Shown one piece after another: positions 52,810-54,500 of a stretch of 54,500 nucleotides of DNA. The notes under the pieces are model-generated. The model had not been told where the DNA came from, searched no databases, and was given only the letters and a program-made list of their open reading frames with translations. This DNA is from Clostridia bacterium. GTDB taxonomy: Bacteria > Bacillota > Clostridia > Oscillospirales > CAG-272. Positions within the stretch are counted from its first letter, which is position 1, and every line of letters starts with the position of its first letter. The translations under genes and the position numbers were made by a program. The stretch spans positions 1 through 54,500 of the forward strand of contig JAGASL010000015.1 in NCBI GenBank assembly GCA_017621755.1, read 5' to 3'.

Positions 52810-53178
52810 ATGAAAAAATCCTTATTTGAAAACAACAACCTTACTTACTGCGAGGAAAACGGACATCTCGTTCCCGATGTAGAACTCCCCGAACAGAAGG
52901 AAATCGGAGCATGGGGATTGCTTCACTTGGGTTGGCTCAAACGCTTTCGTGTTGCTCGCTACAACGAACTATTGATGTCCGGCGAGTTGAACACATATCT
53001 CTACAATGTCAACGAAGAAGCGCAAGAACGCTTTGAGTCTCTGATAGTAGATCTTGCCGAATCTCACGGATTAACCGAAGAACTGAAAGCCAAAGATCAA
53101 ATGAAATGGGTGCAGCTTGCCAACTATGTTGCAAAAGCAGCACGGGAAATCGTCGAGAGTGAGGTGATCTTCATATGA
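52810..53178 (+). CDS. TnpV-like transposon-encoded protein
   Basis: This 122-aa protein has the TnpV layout: SLFENNNLTYCEENGHLVPDVELP at the start, GIWG/GAWG-type GAWGLLHLGWLKRFRVARYNELL in the middle, and KAKDQMKWVQLANYVAKAAREIVESEVIFI at the end. TnpV is a small protein of unknown biochemical role found in clostridial mobilisable transposons (Tn4451/Tn4453-like). GGAG lies upstream, and its stop overlaps the next gene (ATGA), so the two are coupled. It marks this AT-richer end as part of a mobile element. Confidence 0.82.
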   Translation: MKKSLFENNNLTYCEENGHLVPDVELPEQKEIGAWGLLHLGWLKRFRVARYNELLMSGELNTYLYNVNEEAQERFESLIVDLAESHGLTEELKAKDQMKWVQLANYVAKAAREIVESEVIFI

Positions 53179-53534
53179 AGAACGCCGAAAAACAATTTCT
53201 CGTCGATCTTGGACGAAGAATTGCACATTGTAGAACAAGTAAAAACATAAGCCAAGAAAAACTTGCTGAAATGGCAGATATATCAGATGTATATTTGAGC
53301 TATATCGAATGCGGCAAGAAAAATCCAAGCGCGGAAATCCTATTTAAGATCGCAGAAGCATTACAAGTTTCGCTTGATGTGCTGTTACTACCAAACGTTC
53401 CACGTTCAAAAAACGAATTAGATGCTGATCTGTGTAGAATGGTGCGAATATATACGCCAAAGCAAAAAGAAAAACTTGTTGCAATTATTCAAAACATAAC
53501 TGCGCTTGTTGATATAATTAAACAAGATAATTAA
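53175..53534 (+). CDS. XRE-family transcriptional regulator
   Basis: This 119-aa protein has an N-terminal Cro/C1 domain (about 10-68): LGRRIAHCRTSKNISQEKLAEMADISDVYLSYIECGKKNPSAEILFKIAEALQVSLDVLL. A helical C-terminal part (about 80-119) probably dimerises. It is translationally coupled to tnpV by an ATGA overlap and followed by a terminator. In such elements it likely represses excision or transfer genes, including the downstream integrase. Confidence 0.88.
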   Translation: MKNAEKQFLVDLGRRIAHCRTSKNISQEKLAEMADISDVYLSYIECGKKNPSAEILFKIAEALQVSLDVLLLPNVPRSKNELDADLCRMVRIYTPKQKEKLVAIIQNITALVDIIKQDN

Positions 53535-53540
53535 CAATTC

Positions 53541-53576
53541 GGGATACGATCCTTCAAGGTTCGTATCCCTTTTTTC
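53541..53576 (+). terminator. Intrinsic terminator after XRE gene
   Basis: GGGATACGA with inner CCTT pairs to AAGG and TCGTATCCC, then TTTTTT. Confidence 0.88.
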
Positions 53577-53593
53577 ATTTATTTTATCAAATG

Positions 53594-53628
53594 ACAAACG
53601 ATGGTTTAAGGGTTAAATCATCGTTTGT
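53594..53628. repeat. Inverted repeat upstream of integrase
   Basis: ACAAACGATGGTTTA and TAAATCATCGTTTGT form a 15-bp stem with one mismatch and a 5-nt loop. It lies in the 222-nt gap before the integrase, together with TTTGGTA/TACCAAA (53711-53717 and 53727-53733). Candidates are a recombination arm site, an operator or a second terminator. Confidence 0.55.
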
Positions 53629-53756
53629 TCCTTTATTTTCCGAAACCTCGTAAAATATTATCGTGGTATAAAACTGCCTGTATCGAAGGTTTAGGGATTA
53701 TTCGCAAAGATTTGGTAAAATAATAGTACCAAAACCTAACGTGAGGAGAGTGTTTT

Positions 53757-54500
53757 ATGAGTAAAATTGAACCCAAAATATTGCAAGAATTTGAATTGTT
53801 TTTAAGAAATGAGGAAAGAAGCGAAGCGACGATTGAAAAGTATATGCGTGATGTAAGGTGCTTCGTTGGTTTTATAGGATCGGCGGAAGTAAGTAAACAA
53901 AGCGTGATGGATTACAAAAATAAACTTGGGAGATCATACGCGGTGGCAAGTGCAAATTCGATGATTGCCGCACTGAACTCCTTTCTGCGCTTTTGCGGTT
54001 GGAACGATCTATGTGTGAAGCAATTTCGTGTGCAAAGACAAGCCTACTGTTCCGAGGAAAAGGAATTGACGCGCGCCGAATATCTCCGTCTGCTTGAAGC
54101 GGCGAGCAAAAAACACAACGAGCGGCTCAATCTCATCATTCAGACCATTTGCGGAACGGGTATCCGTGTGAGTGAACTTCAATATATAACTGTCGAAGCA
54201 CTGCACAAGGGCGAGGCTGTTGTGAATTGCAAAGGCAAAAACCGCAGAATATTCATTGTGCCCGAATTAAAGAAAAAACTGCTCCGTTACGTTAAGGAGC
54301 AGAAAATATCGTCGGGCGCGGTATTCATCACACGAAACGGTAAACCAGTCAGCCGTAACAATATATGGAAAGAAATGAAGTCCTTGTGTGAGCAGGCGCG
54401 GGTAGCGCCAAGTAAGGTGTTTCCGCACAATCTGCGTCATTTATTTGCGCGGACGTTCTACGGCATTGAAAAGGATATTGCCAAGCTCGCAGATATACTC
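53757..54500 (+). CDS. Tyrosine-type recombinase/integrase (3' end beyond window)
   Basis: The first 248 codons are present and remain open at the window edge. The ATG follows GTGAGGAGAG. An N-terminal SAM-like DNA-binding domain (about 5-85: FELFLRNEERSEATIEKYMRDVRCF) precedes the catalytic domain. Arg137 (GTGIRVSEL), a Lys at 159 or 161 (CKGKNRR) and His224 with Arg227 (PHNLRHLFA) supply four active-site positions; the last His/Trp and the nucleophilic Tyr should lie in the missing part. It should integrate and excise the element that carries tnpV. Confidence 0.92.
   Translation, partial: MSKIEPKILQEFELFLRNEERSEATIEKYMRDVRCFVGFIGSAEVSKQSVMDYKNKLGRSYAVASANSMIAALNSFLRFCGWNDLCVKQFRVQRQAYCSEEKELTRAEYLRLLEAASKKHNERLNLIIQTICGTGIRVSELQYITVEALHKGEAVVNCKGKNRRIFIVPELKKKLLRYVKEQKISSGAVFITRNGKPVSRNNIWKEMKSLCEQARVAPSKVFPHNLRHLFARTFYGIEKDIAKLADIL

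Overview
The window looks like a chromosomal piece of a GC-rich, Gram-positive gut-type Clostridia (Oscillospiraceae/Ruminococcaceae-like). The basis is strong AGGAGG-type ribosome sites, many sigma-A promoters of the TTGNNN-N17-TATAAT kind, lipoprotein and C-terminal membrane-anchored surface proteins, dockerin/cohesin-like domains, a CwlD-like amidase, and the short hairpin repeats typical of intergenic DNA in these genomes. No rRNA or species-level marker is present, so the placement is an inference.

Layout. 1-2.5 kb (minus): two PII-like regulators and an internally duplicated DUF1538 membrane protein, one tightly packed operon. 2.7-5.6 kb (plus): an ABC exporter with an N-terminal extension and Cys motif, followed by its DUF1854 partner. 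5.6-9.2 kb (minus): a PHP-domain hydrolase, a sugar-phosphate isomerase-like TIM barrel, then a LolD/FtsX-type ABC pair. 9.4-12.4 kb (plus): an HtrA-like protease lipoprotein with N-terminal Cys modules and two small membrane proteins. 12.8-22.3 kb (minus): two secreted Cys-module proteins. The upstream one (704 aa) has a cohesin-like N-terminal domain and a C-terminal membrane anchor; the downstream one (2,442 aa) has a dockerin-like pair of calcium loops. 22.7-25.7 kb: a CAU tRNA and alaS, divergent. 25.8-29.2 kb: a Cys-rich small membrane protein, a CwlD-like amidase, a small XRE regulator and cardiolipin synthase. 29.2-30.4 kb: repeats, then an AT-rich promoter/leader region. 30.4-43.0 kb (plus): a 4,121-aa secreted beta-helix protein and a 53-aa ORF. 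43.2-52.1 kb: GDPD and GH35 beta-galactosidase (minus), ferredoxin-containing aldo/keto reductase, MBG-like surface protein, and a MATE transporter overlapping a clan-D-like glycosidase (plus). 52.5-54.5 kb: the AT-richer edge of a mobile element with a truncated XRE gene, TnpV, an XRE regulator and a tyrosine integrase running off the window.

How the parts may work together. The centre of the window encodes a cell-surface programme. A membrane-anchored cohesin-like protein and a giant dockerin-bearing protein are adjacent and co-oriented, and share a repeated Cys module (ATC...C..CG) with the neighbouring HtrA lipoprotein. This suggests a surface assembly with its own protease, though no binding or substrate can be shown from sequence. 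The GH35 enzyme, clan-D-like glycosidase, MATE carrier and reductase suggest intracellular handling of galactose-containing or similar oligosaccharides. The PII/DUF1538 operon and the ABC/DUF1854 pair are the clearest under-characterised transport systems.
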